From NCBI GenBank assembly GCA_038146925.1, contig JAYQSP010000011.1, positions 1,054,001-1,118,000 on the forward strand: a DNA stretch of 64,000 nucleotides, in the 5' to 3' direction. The position numbers and the translations under genes were made by a program. Of the stretch, positions 1 to 5,351 are shown one piece after another. The DNA comes from UBA830 sp038146925. GTDB lineage: Bacteria; Pseudomonadota; Alphaproteobacteria; MPNO01; UBA830. Positions within the stretch are counted from its first letter, which is position 1. Each line of letters begins with the position of its first letter. The notes under the pieces were generated by a model. The model did not search any database. It was given only the letters and a program-made list of their open reading frames with translations, and was not told the origin of the DNA.

Positions 1-18
1 CGTTTGCACTCGAAACAA

Positions 19-47
19 TAGAGTCCGAGGGTCATTCCCGACTCTGC
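19..47 (-). terminator. Possible hairpin terminator
   Basis: The arms AGAGTC and GACTCT enclose an inner GGG/CCC pairing. Read on the minus strand a weak T-rich run follows. It lies downstream of the small membrane protein gene that ends at 134. Nothing else is recognisable in bases 1-133. Confidence 0.3.
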
Positions 48-133
48 GAGGTCTGAAATCGTTGAAACAGTGATGGGGGTCTGGGTGACAGTCATGATCC
101 ATGACTACCAAAGAGGGATCAGACGGTGGAGTC

Positions 134-292
134 CTATGAGTTCAGCAGGAGTGCAAACAGTCCAAGGAACCCTGCGATCCCCAGTATGAAGATGATCACC
201 AGTTTGAATGCCAGGGAGAGTGATTTCAGTGGGTGACGGATGATCAGGTAGATGATCAGTCCCAGTAGGAAGATACCAATCAGTCCTTCCAT
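134..292 (-). CDS. Small two-helix membrane protein (52 aa)
   Basis: This 52-residue frame starts MEGLIGIFLLGLIIYLIIRH and ends FALLLNS. Two hydrophobic stretches, residues 4-18 and 26-50, are split by a short RHPLKS turn, so it should be an integral inner-membrane miniprotein. Function is unknown; holin-like and small phage or plasmid membrane proteins look similar, but there is no specific motif. It overlaps the start of the next frame upstream (280-393) by 13 bases, which suggests coupled expression. It is the last recognisable gene of the minus-strand series at the window edge. Confidence 0.5.
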   Translation of the reverse strand: MEGLIGIFLLGLIIYLIIRHPLKSLSLAFKLVIIFILGIAGFLGLFALLLNS

Positions 293-393
293 TCAGACCA
301 ATCCTTCATTCCTGTCATGTCCCAGACCTCATCGAAGGTCAGACCTGTTCCGAACCATCGTCTCTCGAATGTCACCAGTTTCCCGATATGCAT
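280..393 (-). CDS. Hypothetical miniprotein (37 aa)
   Basis: A 37-residue frame (MHIGKLVTF...) rich in Trp and acidic residues, ending DWSEWKD. It overlaps the start of the membrane miniprotein at 134-292. A competing frame at 329-427 (32 aa, start MNYDDLSK) covers the same DNA and starts just past the terminator at 437-470, so only one of the two may be real. No family recognised; the call rests on spacing and plausible composition. Confidence 0.3.
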   Translation of the reverse strand: MHIGKLVTFERRWFGTGLTFDEVWDMTGMKDWSEWKD

Positions 394-436
394 CGTTCAC
401 CAGTTTAGATAGATCGTCGTAGTTCATACCCTGTCC

Positions 437-470
437 AAAAAAGGGGGTCTGAAATCACGAAATCAGACCC
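437..470 (-). terminator. Rho-independent terminator
   Basis: GGGTCTGA and TCAGACCC (445-452 and 463-470) form an 8-bp perfect stem with a 10-base loop. On the minus strand it is followed by CC and a run of six T. It ends the transcription unit of the recombinase and the 61-aa gene. Confidence 0.75.
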
Positions 471-536
471 GCAGAAAACCTCATCTTTTCGACCTCAGAA
501 TTTTGTCCAACAGATGGTCGATTGTTGGACACTCGA

Positions 537-722
537 TCATGCGGTTTTAATCGCGTTCTCCATCTTCATCAGGATCGGACGTGCATCAGGTGTACTGAGG
601 GGAATGATGTTGCCCTCGTATCGAACACAGAGAGTGGGTGATGAATGTGTCTCATCACCGAGGTTTACCTCTAGGTCTGCGATTACGACCTCTGCACCTT
701 CCAGAACACTCAACACCTTCAT
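537..722 (-). CDS. Hypothetical protein (61 aa)
   Basis: A 61-residue frame starting MKVLSVLEGAEVVIADLEVN, with alternating hydrophobic residues that suggest a small beta-rich fold. It starts 13 bases after the recombinase stop, on the same strand, and a strong terminator lies about 65 bases after its stop, so it is probably cotranscribed with the recombinase. No family recognised. Confidence 0.5.
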   Translation of the reverse strand: MKVLSVLEGAEVVIADLEVNLGDETHSSPTLCVRYEGNIIPLSTPDARPILMKMENAIKTA

Positions 723-735
723 TCAACTATCTCCC

Positions 736-1325
736 TCATGCTGCCTTGAGGACGTTGGATACCGTTCCTCGACTAACCCCTACTTCCGATGCGATGTCCC
801 GAATGGACTTCTTCGCATTCCGTAGTTCGATGATCTTTGTGGTGATCTCATCGTTGATCACCTTCTTGCGTCCAAGGGTCTTACCTTCCCTCTTTGCACG
901 ATCCAGACCCGCAAGAGTCCGTTCACGGATCATCTCACGTTCCCAACTCGATAGGATTCCAACGAACTGGAACATGATCTCACCCATCGAGGTACTGGTA
1001 TCGAACCCTGACGAACTGACACGATCCCTATGTTCCGATCCTTCATGTCAGATAAGAACAGGACCAGTTCCTTCATTGAACGTCCTATTCGGGAAATGTC
1101 CCAACAGACCACCGCATCAAACTTCTTACGGTATCCATCTTTGATCAGGGCATTGAGTGCGGGACGTTTGTCTCGAGAGAGAGTTCCAGACAATCCTTTG
1201 TCCGCATACTCCTTCACGATCTCCCATCCCATCTTGGAACAGTGATCCCTTAACTCGATCAACTGGTTCTCGACAGTCTGATCCAGTGTCGAGACACGGG
1301 TGTATATCGCGACTTTGCGAGTCAT
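736..1325 (-). pseudogene. Serine recombinase (resolvase/invertase), frameshifted
   Basis: The N-terminal frame (930-1325) carries the resolvase catalytic start, MTRKVAIYTRVSTLDQ, with the nucleophilic Ser in YTRVS, and the segment AVVCWDISRIGRS. It loses homology after SVRQ. The other frame (736-987) supplies the rest: MGEIMFQFVGILSSWEREMI, the long helix, then a helix-turn-helix ending SVGVSRGTVSNVL-like (IASEVGVSRGTVSNV). One base missing near 1004-1008, in a CCC run, explains the break. Restoring it gives about 196 residues, the usual size of a small resolvase. This may be a true lesion or a sequencing error. Such enzymes act in inversion, cointegrate resolution or plasmid and phage maintenance. 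Confidence 0.85.
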
Positions 1326-1352
1326 GAGTCACCTCAATGTAGTGGGTTCGAA

Positions 1353-1385
1353 GGGAGTCTAGAGAACTTGTTTTCTCTGAAACCC
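1353..1385 (-). promoter_or_regulatory. Leader hairpin, copy 1
   Basis: Just downstream of the recombinase promoter, minus-strand AGAGAA pairs with TTCTCT around the loop AACAAG, with outer GGG/CCC pairing and a bulged A. The same structure with different paired bases occurs at 4494-4523. It lies in the 5' untranslated leader. Confidence 0.5.
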
Positions 1386-1395
1386 CATCATAGTC

Positions 1396-1424
1396 AGAAT
1401 ACTAAAAATAGGGGTTTTTGTCAA
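1396..1424 (-). promoter_or_regulatory. Sigma70-type promoter of the recombinase gene
   Basis: On the minus strand TTGACA (1419-1424) and TATTCT (1396-1401) are separated by exactly 17 bases. This is a near-consensus housekeeping promoter about 70 bases before the recombinase start. Confidence 0.75.
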
Positions 1425-1477
1425 GGAACCTTGGTCTAAAAACCTCAGAATTCTGGGCTGTTTTTCATCGGTTCATT

Positions 1478-1588
1478 GCAGATTTAGACCCACTCGACAA
1501 AACACCTGATTACCTTTTTTTAAGGTATTAAAAAGGTTCTTCCGCAAACAAGAAAAGACCCTGCAAACTTGGGGGTAAACAGGGTCTT
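1478..1588. repeat. Terminator-plus-leader unit, copy 1
   Basis: A 22-base core (1478-1499, containing TTAGACCCACTCGAC) is followed by a T-run, an AAAAGG segment and a hairpin. The same order occurs at 2861-2963, where the core differs at one of 22 bases but the hairpin sequence is different. The two units flank the low-GC block carrying the secreted protein and the truncated hydrolase. Confidence 0.6.
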
Positions 1589-1623
1589 CTCCGCATCCAT
1601 GTCCGCGAGACAATCCTTATCGC
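1544..1623. repeat. Repeated terminator with tail, copy 1
   Basis: About 80 bases, from CAAGAAAAGACCCTGCAAA through the hairpin and a CATGTCC-GAGACAATCCTT tail, are nearly repeated at 2123-2199 in the same orientation with about ten differences. Confidence 0.6.
1551..1588 (-). terminator. Rho-independent terminator
   Basis: AAGACCCTG (1555-1563) pairs with CAGGGTCTT (1580-1588). On the minus strand the stem is followed by TTTCTTG. It lies about 60 bases beyond the stop of the secreted protein gene. Confidence 0.7.
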
Positions 1624-1648
1624 ATCAGGAAGTCCGCAAGATTTAAAA

Positions 1649-2047
1649 CTATTTCAATTTGCACGCCCAAACCATTTCCATGGGTTCGCTACCAGTTGAG
1701 TCTCTCAGGGTATGGTTAATCTTGCATGTATCGCCTACCTTTTTAAAATCCCAAGTCCCGACTATGGTCCATCCACTTCCAAAACCATCGAGACGAATTT
1801 TATTATCTCCAGCACTTGTAATCGTTCCCCAATACATATTTTTCATCTGAGTAAGTCGCCATTTTTCACGTTTTTTCTCTAATTTAAATGGGATATCACT
1901 GTAATGACCCATCCGTTCATAACGGACATCAGCGCCTTCCATCATTTTCATAATTTGCTCGAAACTAAATTTTTCGTTTGCAGACACTGAACTCTGGGTA
2001 GCAATTACGAAAACCATACTGAGCATTGTAATCATGATGTTTTTCAT
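1649..2047 (-). CDS. Secreted hypothetical protein (132 aa)
   Basis: The first 23 residues (MKNIMITMLSMVFVIATQSS then VSA) form a signal peptide with cleavage likely after VSA, before NEKFSF. The mature part is about 109 residues with Trp-rich strands (GSGWTIVGTWDFKKV) and two Cys (CKI, WACKLK) that may form a disulfide in the periplasm. A GGGGAGGGG ribosome site lies about 9 bases before the ATG. No family recognised. Base composition is well below that of the chromosomal part, and the gene has its own terminator, as expected of a cargo gene. Confidence 0.65.
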   Translation of the reverse strand: MKNIMITMLSMVFVIATQSSVSANEKFSFEQIMKMMEGADVRYERMGHYSDIPFKLEKKREKWRLTQMKNMYWGTITSAGDNKIRLDGFGSGWTIVGTWDFKKVGDTCKINHTLRDSTGSEPMEMVWACKLK

Positions 2048-2122
2048 AGCACGAACCCCTCCCCGTTATTGGTTAAAAAAACAAACGACGTAGATGCATT
2101 TTTTCTCCCCTTCAAAAGAAAA

Positions 2123-2199
2123 GCAACAAGAAAAGACCCTGCAAATTTGTGGGTAAACAGGGTCTTTTCCGTTTTCATGTCCCGAGACAATCCTTGTTG
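2123..2199. repeat. Repeated terminator with tail, copy 2
   Basis: Second copy of the repeat at 1544-1623, again just after a gene stop (the hydrolase ending at 2215). The hairpin arms are identical to copy 1, and the changes fall mostly in loop and tail. Confidence 0.6.
2129..2168 (-). terminator. Rho-independent terminator, possibly bidirectional
   Basis: AAGACCCTG (2133-2141) pairs with CAGGGTCTT (2158-2166), with A and T runs on both sides, so it could stop transcription either way. It follows the hydrolase gene on the minus strand. Confidence 0.7.
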
Positions 2200-2214
2200 C
2201 CTTCAATCTTGCTC

Positions 2215-2691
2215 TCACTTTGGGACCAAAGATTTGATCCATGATGCAATCTCTTTTGTGACCGTTGCTTCAATGCCTGAAAATGAGTGATGGGTATTTC
2301 TGAAGCACCTTTCATGCAAGGAATCACCACCATTGTCATGTCCACCGGATAGTAAAATCATTTTATTATTTTCGAAATAAGACGCAAATTTATTTGTTTC
2401 ATGATATTCATTAGTTGAAGGGCATCGATCTTGTTTGTGATTTATAAATAATATAGGTCCTTTGTATTTCGCATATTCGGTGAAATGTAACGAACCGCAC
2501 CAATGGCATTTGACGGTAGTGATTGCAGATATCAACACAAGACCATGTATTTTTTTATTGTTTTTGATCGCGAATTGCATCGCTTTAACTGAACCTGTTG
2601 AGACACCGCCCACAATTACCGGACGAGTTAATTGGTCTAGCAAGATTTGATCTAAGTGATCACAGTCAGGAACCAATACCTCCATATCCAT
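2215..2691 (-). CDS. Alpha/beta hydrolase, N-terminally truncated (158 aa)
   Basis: The frame holds the second half of a serine hydrolase fold. The nucleophile elbow GGVSTGS fits GxSxG with Ser at about residue 31. A later strand, GPILFINHKQDRCPST, carries the acid Asp, and NTHHSFSG supplies the likely catalytic His. Families of this type have about 70 or more residues before the elbow, with an oxyanion-hole loop, that are absent here. The frame runs upstream through a TAA at 2701-2703 into a short signal-peptide frame, but that piece does not restore the missing strands. Probably a decayed or rearranged enzyme; activity doubtful. Confidence 0.6.
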   Translation of the reverse strand: MDMEVLVPDCDHLDQILLDQLTRPVIVGGVSTGSVKAMQFAIKNNKKIHGLVLISAITTVKCHWCGSLHFTEYAKYKGPILFINHKQDRCPSTNEYHETNKFASYFENNKMILLSGGHDNGGDSLHERCFRNTHHSFSGIEATVTKEIASWIKSLVPK

Positions 2692-2700
2692 CCGATCGAA

Positions 2701-2823
2701 TTACCCTGTGCGGGTACAAATGTTCTGCAGTATTTCCCCCGCAATAAAAATATATGTTTGAGCAATTGCAATTGACGGAAACAAAACCGTGAGGAGCAGT
2801 ATGGGTGCGAGGATGCGTTTCAT
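2701..2823 (-). CDS. Short signal-peptide frame (40 aa)
   Basis: MKRILAPILLLTVLFPSIAIA is a clear signal peptide with cleavage likely after AIA, followed by only 19 residues (QTYIFIAGEILQNICTRTG) before TAA. It is in the same frame as the truncated hydrolase, which begins 9 bases after the stop. It may be the remnant N-terminus of a secreted protein or a small secreted peptide gene. No good ribosome site is visible. Confidence 0.35.
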   Translation of the reverse strand: MKRILAPILLLTVLFPSIAIAQTYIFIAGEILQNICTRTG

Positions 2824-2860
2824 ATCGAAATTGTGTCAGGTGTTTTGGGTTCGGTAAACT

Positions 2861-2963
2861 GCAGAATTAGACCCACTCGACACATCGGGTGGATACCTTT
2901 TTTCAAACCTTTTTAATCGGAACGTAAAAATCCCCTGACTCAAGGAAAATCAGGGGGTTTTTG
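2861..2963. repeat. Terminator-plus-leader unit, copy 2
   Basis: The 22-base core lies at 2861-2882 and the hairpin at 2926-2963. Layout matches copy 1 at 1478-1588: core, T-run, AAACC/TTTTTAA segment, hairpin, then ATGTCC motifs. Confidence 0.6.
2926..2963 (-). terminator. Rho-independent terminator
   Basis: AATCCCCTGA pairs with TCAGGGGGTT, leaving one bulged base, and the stem is flanked by A5 and T5. It ends the upstream minus-strand run of small genes (3040-5047). Bases 2824-3039 hold only this unit. Confidence 0.7.
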
Positions 2964-3039
2964 ATCGGTAATGTCCGTGGGATGTCCGAGGTGTACTCGT
3001 TATCCCTTTCACACGGGTAAGACAGTGATATCTGACGTA

Positions 3040-3219
3040 TCAGACGAACATGTACCTAGATGTATCCTCGGGATTGGTACGAATGTTGGTGATGAAGTGT
3101 GCGATAGCTTTTCTCATCAGGTCTGACTCGTTGATCTGATACTCGTCACAGATTTCAGTCATGTCTTCCTTGAGGGCAAGGGGCATCCGTAGGCAAGTCT
3201 GGTAAGGGTGTTTCGTCAT
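3040..3219 (-). CDS. Ribbon-helix-helix-like small protein (59 aa)
   Basis: The frame reads MTKHPYQTCLRMPLALKEDM and continues TEICDEYQINESDLMRKAIA. A short strand (TCLRMPLA) followed by two helices joined by an INESDLMRKAI turn fits the Arc/MetJ/CopG ribbon-helix-helix pattern, in which the strand of a dimer enters the DNA major groove. It could repress nearby promoters. It starts 15 bases beyond the stop of the next upstream gene, so the two are probably cotranscribed, and it is the last gene before the terminator at 2926-2963. Confidence 0.55.
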   Translation of the reverse strand: MTKHPYQTCLRMPLALKEDMTEICDEYQINESDLMRKAIAHFITNIRTNPEDTSRYMFV

Positions 3220-3234
3220 TCTTGGTTCTCCGTA

Positions 3235-3495
3235 TCACTTATTCGTATAGATGAACGTCCCATGAAGACGAGTAAGGTCATCAGGCAAGGTCACATCTGA
3301 CTGACGAACCTTCAGAAGTGCGTCTTTCATTGCATGATCATTGAATGCATTGGTGGTCTGTCGATACGCATTTGCGTCTCTCTCCACCTGACGAGAGTTC
3401 ATCTCGTTGCGTTGGGTATTTCTAAGTTTCTGTTCCTGATCTCGGCGAATTGAGACTTCTCGAGCAACAAGGGGTTCATTCGAATAGTCGTTCAT
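3235..3495 (-). CDS. Hypothetical protein (86 aa)
   Basis: Start chosen at MNDYSNEPLVAREVSIRRDQ, just after the preceding stop; a start at 3543 would overlap the neighbour by more. The protein is polar and helix-prone, with many Arg, Asn and Gln residues, and could form a coiled coil or bind nucleic acid. No family recognised. It sits in a tightly packed series of small minus-strand genes (3040-4154). Confidence 0.5.
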   Translation of the reverse strand: MNDYSNEPLVAREVSIRRDQEQKLRNTQRNEMNSRQVERDANAYRQTTNAFNDHAMKDALLKVRQSDVTLPDDLTRLHGTFIYTNK

Positions 3496-3499
3496 GAAT

Positions 3500-3766
3500 C
3501 TATTTATGTCCCCTGCATCCCAACTTATCCGATAGCAGGACACTTTTTTCCGATACTCGATCCCGAATGGACTGTGTTGAAGGGGTCTTCTTCCGCACCT
3601 GTTTCTTAATCTTCGGAAAATGGATTGTTTGTGAGGTGTCAGGTTTGTCCGAAATCGTCCTGGACTCTGTATCCACGGACTCTGATTGAGGGTTAACCCA
3701 CTTGTTACCTGTGGTTTGGTATCTGTCTCTTCCCAGTTGAGAGAGGATGTTTGTCCACTCAGTCAT
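3500..3766 (-). CDS. Hypothetical protein (88 aa)
   Basis: Start chosen at MTEWTNILSQLGRDRYQTTG, whose ATG overlaps the stop of the upstream gene in ATGACTGA, a usual translational coupling arrangement. The C-terminal half is very basic (KIKKQVRKKTP), suggesting nucleic-acid binding. No family recognised. The stop codon overlaps an ATAAATAG motif that precedes the next gene. Confidence 0.5.
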   Translation of the reverse strand: MTEWTNILSQLGRDRYQTTGNKWVNPQSESVDTESRTISDKPDTSQTIHFPKIKKQVRKKTPSTQSIRDRVSEKSVLLSDKLGCRGHK

Positions 3767-4154
3767 CGTAGAGGCACCTCTGAGTCCACTCCTCGATGTC
3801 ATCATCCGTCATGGGTTCAATGGAATATGAGGTTCCATAGGTAACCTCGACATCTTTGGGGTCTATGGAGAACCACCTATCTCCAATCCATTGTTGGACA
3901 TGTTTGGCAAAGGTACGTCTTCCGAACTCCTGATCCATATGCATCTGTAGAGACACATCATGTTCGTCTCTTCCAAATCTTACTGTCTCAGAAACAGTCT
4001 CAATGGTGATCTTGGTGTGATGGTCATCATCAGGGAATGAGAAGGAACAGGTGTAGGGGAACTTCACTGAATATGTGGAGTAGGGGTTATCCAGTGTCTC
4101 CAGCACCTCTGTCTCTAATCTGTCTAGGGTTTCTTCTAGGTCATCCTTTTGCAT
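3759..4154 (-). CDS. Hypothetical acidic protein (131 aa)
   Basis: MQKDDLEETLDRLETEVLET is an acidic helix, followed by a beta-rich part (YTCSFSFPDDDHHTKITIET) and an acidic C-terminus. No family recognised. The ribosome site GAGAGAGGG before the ATG lies inside a predicted hairpin arm (see 4161-4264), so translation may be controlled by leader folding. The gene overlaps the next gene downstream by 8 bases. Confidence 0.55.
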   Translation of the reverse strand: MQKDDLEETLDRLETEVLETLDNPYSTYSVKFPYTCSFSFPDDDHHTKITIETVSETVRFGRDEHDVSLQMHMDQEFGRRTFAKHVQQWIGDRWFSIDPKDVEVTYGTSYSIEPMTDDDIEEWTQRCLYDD

Positions 4155-4160
4155 GGGTTT

Positions 4161-4264
4161 CCCTCTCTCACTCTATGGAGGTTCAAGTGAGAGAAGGAGT
4201 TCCACTGCAAATAAGGAGTCAAAAATGATTTTAAGAAAGGAAACGACAGGAACTCCCTTCTCTC
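4161..4264 (-). promoter_or_regulatory. Leader with two competing hairpins
   Basis: Read on the minus strand, GAGAGAAGG-AGTTCC (4249-4264, one bulged G) can pair with GGAACTCCTTCTCTC (4189-4203). The CTCTC end of that second arm also lies in TCTCTCAC (4187-4194), which can instead pair with GTGAGAGA (4164-4171), part of the ribosome site of the gene starting at 4154. The two foldings exclude each other, so one would free and the other block the ribosome site. No effector is suggested by the sequence. Confidence 0.45.
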
Positions 4265-4272
4265 AATCCTAT

Positions 4273-4443
4273 TTAGGTGACCTCTAGATATTCATGAGGA
4301 TGAGGATGTCTGGATACCTTTAGGTACTCCTTGATCAGTTCCGACTGATAGTAGGAATAGGAGTGTCGGCAGATATCCTTGAGGTAAGGATTCAGGTCTT
4401 GATAATCGTGTAGGAAGGTTAGGATTCTTTGGATTCGATTCAT
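4273..4443 (-). CDS. Hypothetical small protein (56 aa)
   Basis: MNRIQRILTFLHDYQDLNPY leads into a helical, Tyr- and His-rich peptide ending HPHPHEYLEVT. AAGAAGGGAAAATCCC precedes the ATG and supplies the ribosome site. Promoter-like sequence and a conserved leader hairpin lie upstream at 4494-4541. No family recognised. Confidence 0.5.
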   Translation of the reverse strand: MNRIQRILTFLHDYQDLNPYLKDICRHSYSYYQSELIKEYLKVSRHPHPHEYLEVT

Positions 4444-4493
4444 GGGATTTTCCCTTCTTATTTTTCTAGAGGGAAAATCTAGTGATCGATAAT

Positions 4494-4523
4494 GGGTTTC
4501 TAGAATCCTGTTTTCTGAAACCC
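4494..4523 (-). promoter_or_regulatory. Leader hairpin, copy 2
   Basis: On the minus strand GGGTTTC-AGAA pairs with TTCT-A-GAAACCC around the loop AACAGGA. A TATAAG box lies about 13 bases before it, at the place where the recombinase leader has TATTCT. Copy 1 at 1353-1385 keeps the fold with changed pairs. Confidence 0.5.
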
Positions 4524-4579
4524 TGACATACCTACTTATAAGAGATTTTCCCTAACGGTTACGTTTCTCAGATATTTTT

Positions 4580-5047
4580 TCAGTTAAATTGTTCCTCGTA
4601 TCTCATCTGATGGAAGATCGAGGGAAACCTAGGATCATGAGGTGCATCCTTATGTTCCTGATAGATACCTCCACACTCAGGTGAACAGGTCTTGAGTTTC
4701 TCTCGGACGACACCTGTTCCACAGACAAGACATGTGTCCTCTCCTGTGGTTTCGGTGTCCTCTGGACCCTCTATGTCTCTGAGGTCATCCCAGTTAGGTT
4801 TGAGGGCATCTAGAACCTCTGGTTTTTTCCTGAGTCGATGGACCACCTGTTTCAATGCATTGCGATTGAGAGGTTGTCCTGCACGGTTAGAGAACCCTTG
4901 ATGGTTCAAGGCAGATGCAAGTTCCTCATACCGTATCTGGTTATGGGTCTTGGTGAACCCGTAGTCCTCAACCCCCTGTGCAGATGAAACCAATAGGTCC
5001 ACCATCGCAGAGAGTATCTTCGTGTCATGTGTTTGAGTGATCTCCAT
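4580..5047 (-). CDS. HTH-like and C4 zinc-motif protein (155 aa)
   Basis: Start chosen at MEITQTHDTK because AAAGGAG lies 7 bases before it; an in-frame ATG at 5065 overlaps that ribosome site. Residues 30-75 (IRYEELASALNHQGFSNRAG to VVHRLRKK) resemble the helix-turn-helix found near the end of large serine recombinases, where a choice of new target is read. CLVCGTG followed by KTCSPEC forms a four-cysteine zinc knuckle. It may be a DNA-binding regulator. The family is not identified. Confidence 0.5.
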   Translation of the reverse strand: MEITQTHDTKILSAMVDLLVSSAQGVEDYGFTKTHNQIRYEELASALNHQGFSNRAGQPLNRNALKQVVHRLRKKPEVLDALKPNWDDLRDIEGPEDTETTGEDTCLVCGTGVVREKLKTCSPECGGIYQEHKDAPHDPRFPSIFHQMRYEEQFN

Positions 5048-5351
5048 GTCGTATCTCCTTTGCATGACTATTTAGACAAAGGGGATGCGGGAGAGGGTGG
5101 TGGTTACGAGAAAAAGTACTCCCGTATTCCAGTATCTCGATTTCGGTATCCCTGTTTCAAACTGTGCAGATGCGGTGAATCGGGTTTCCGTGTACTATCA
5201 AGAGGGTAGGGTTCGGGACGTAACCCCAAGGGACTGAGGAATTCTCTCTGACGTTAGGTGTGACTTACAAAGTAGTTACAAACACGTCAAAAGTGTCAAT
5301 AAAAACAACGGGTTAGAAGAATATGACTGTTGAGTGGGAGTAGGGGGGGAC
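5048..5351. other. Composition boundary, no gene seen
   Basis: No protein frame with coding character is seen here. On the minus strand, around 5265-5305, two TTGAC boxes (TTGACACTTTTGACG) could serve the minus-strand genes. A CTAAATAG motif lies at 5068-5075. Base composition rises sharply after about 5335, where the glycosyltransferase ribosome site AGGGGGG begins. No tRNA, direct repeat or integrase marks the edge. Confidence 0.5.

Noticed and set aside
1478..2963. Integron attC sites around gene cassettes
   Set aside because: The repeats lack paired RYYYAAC/GTTRRRY cores and behave as terminators plus leaders; no tyrosine integrase is present.
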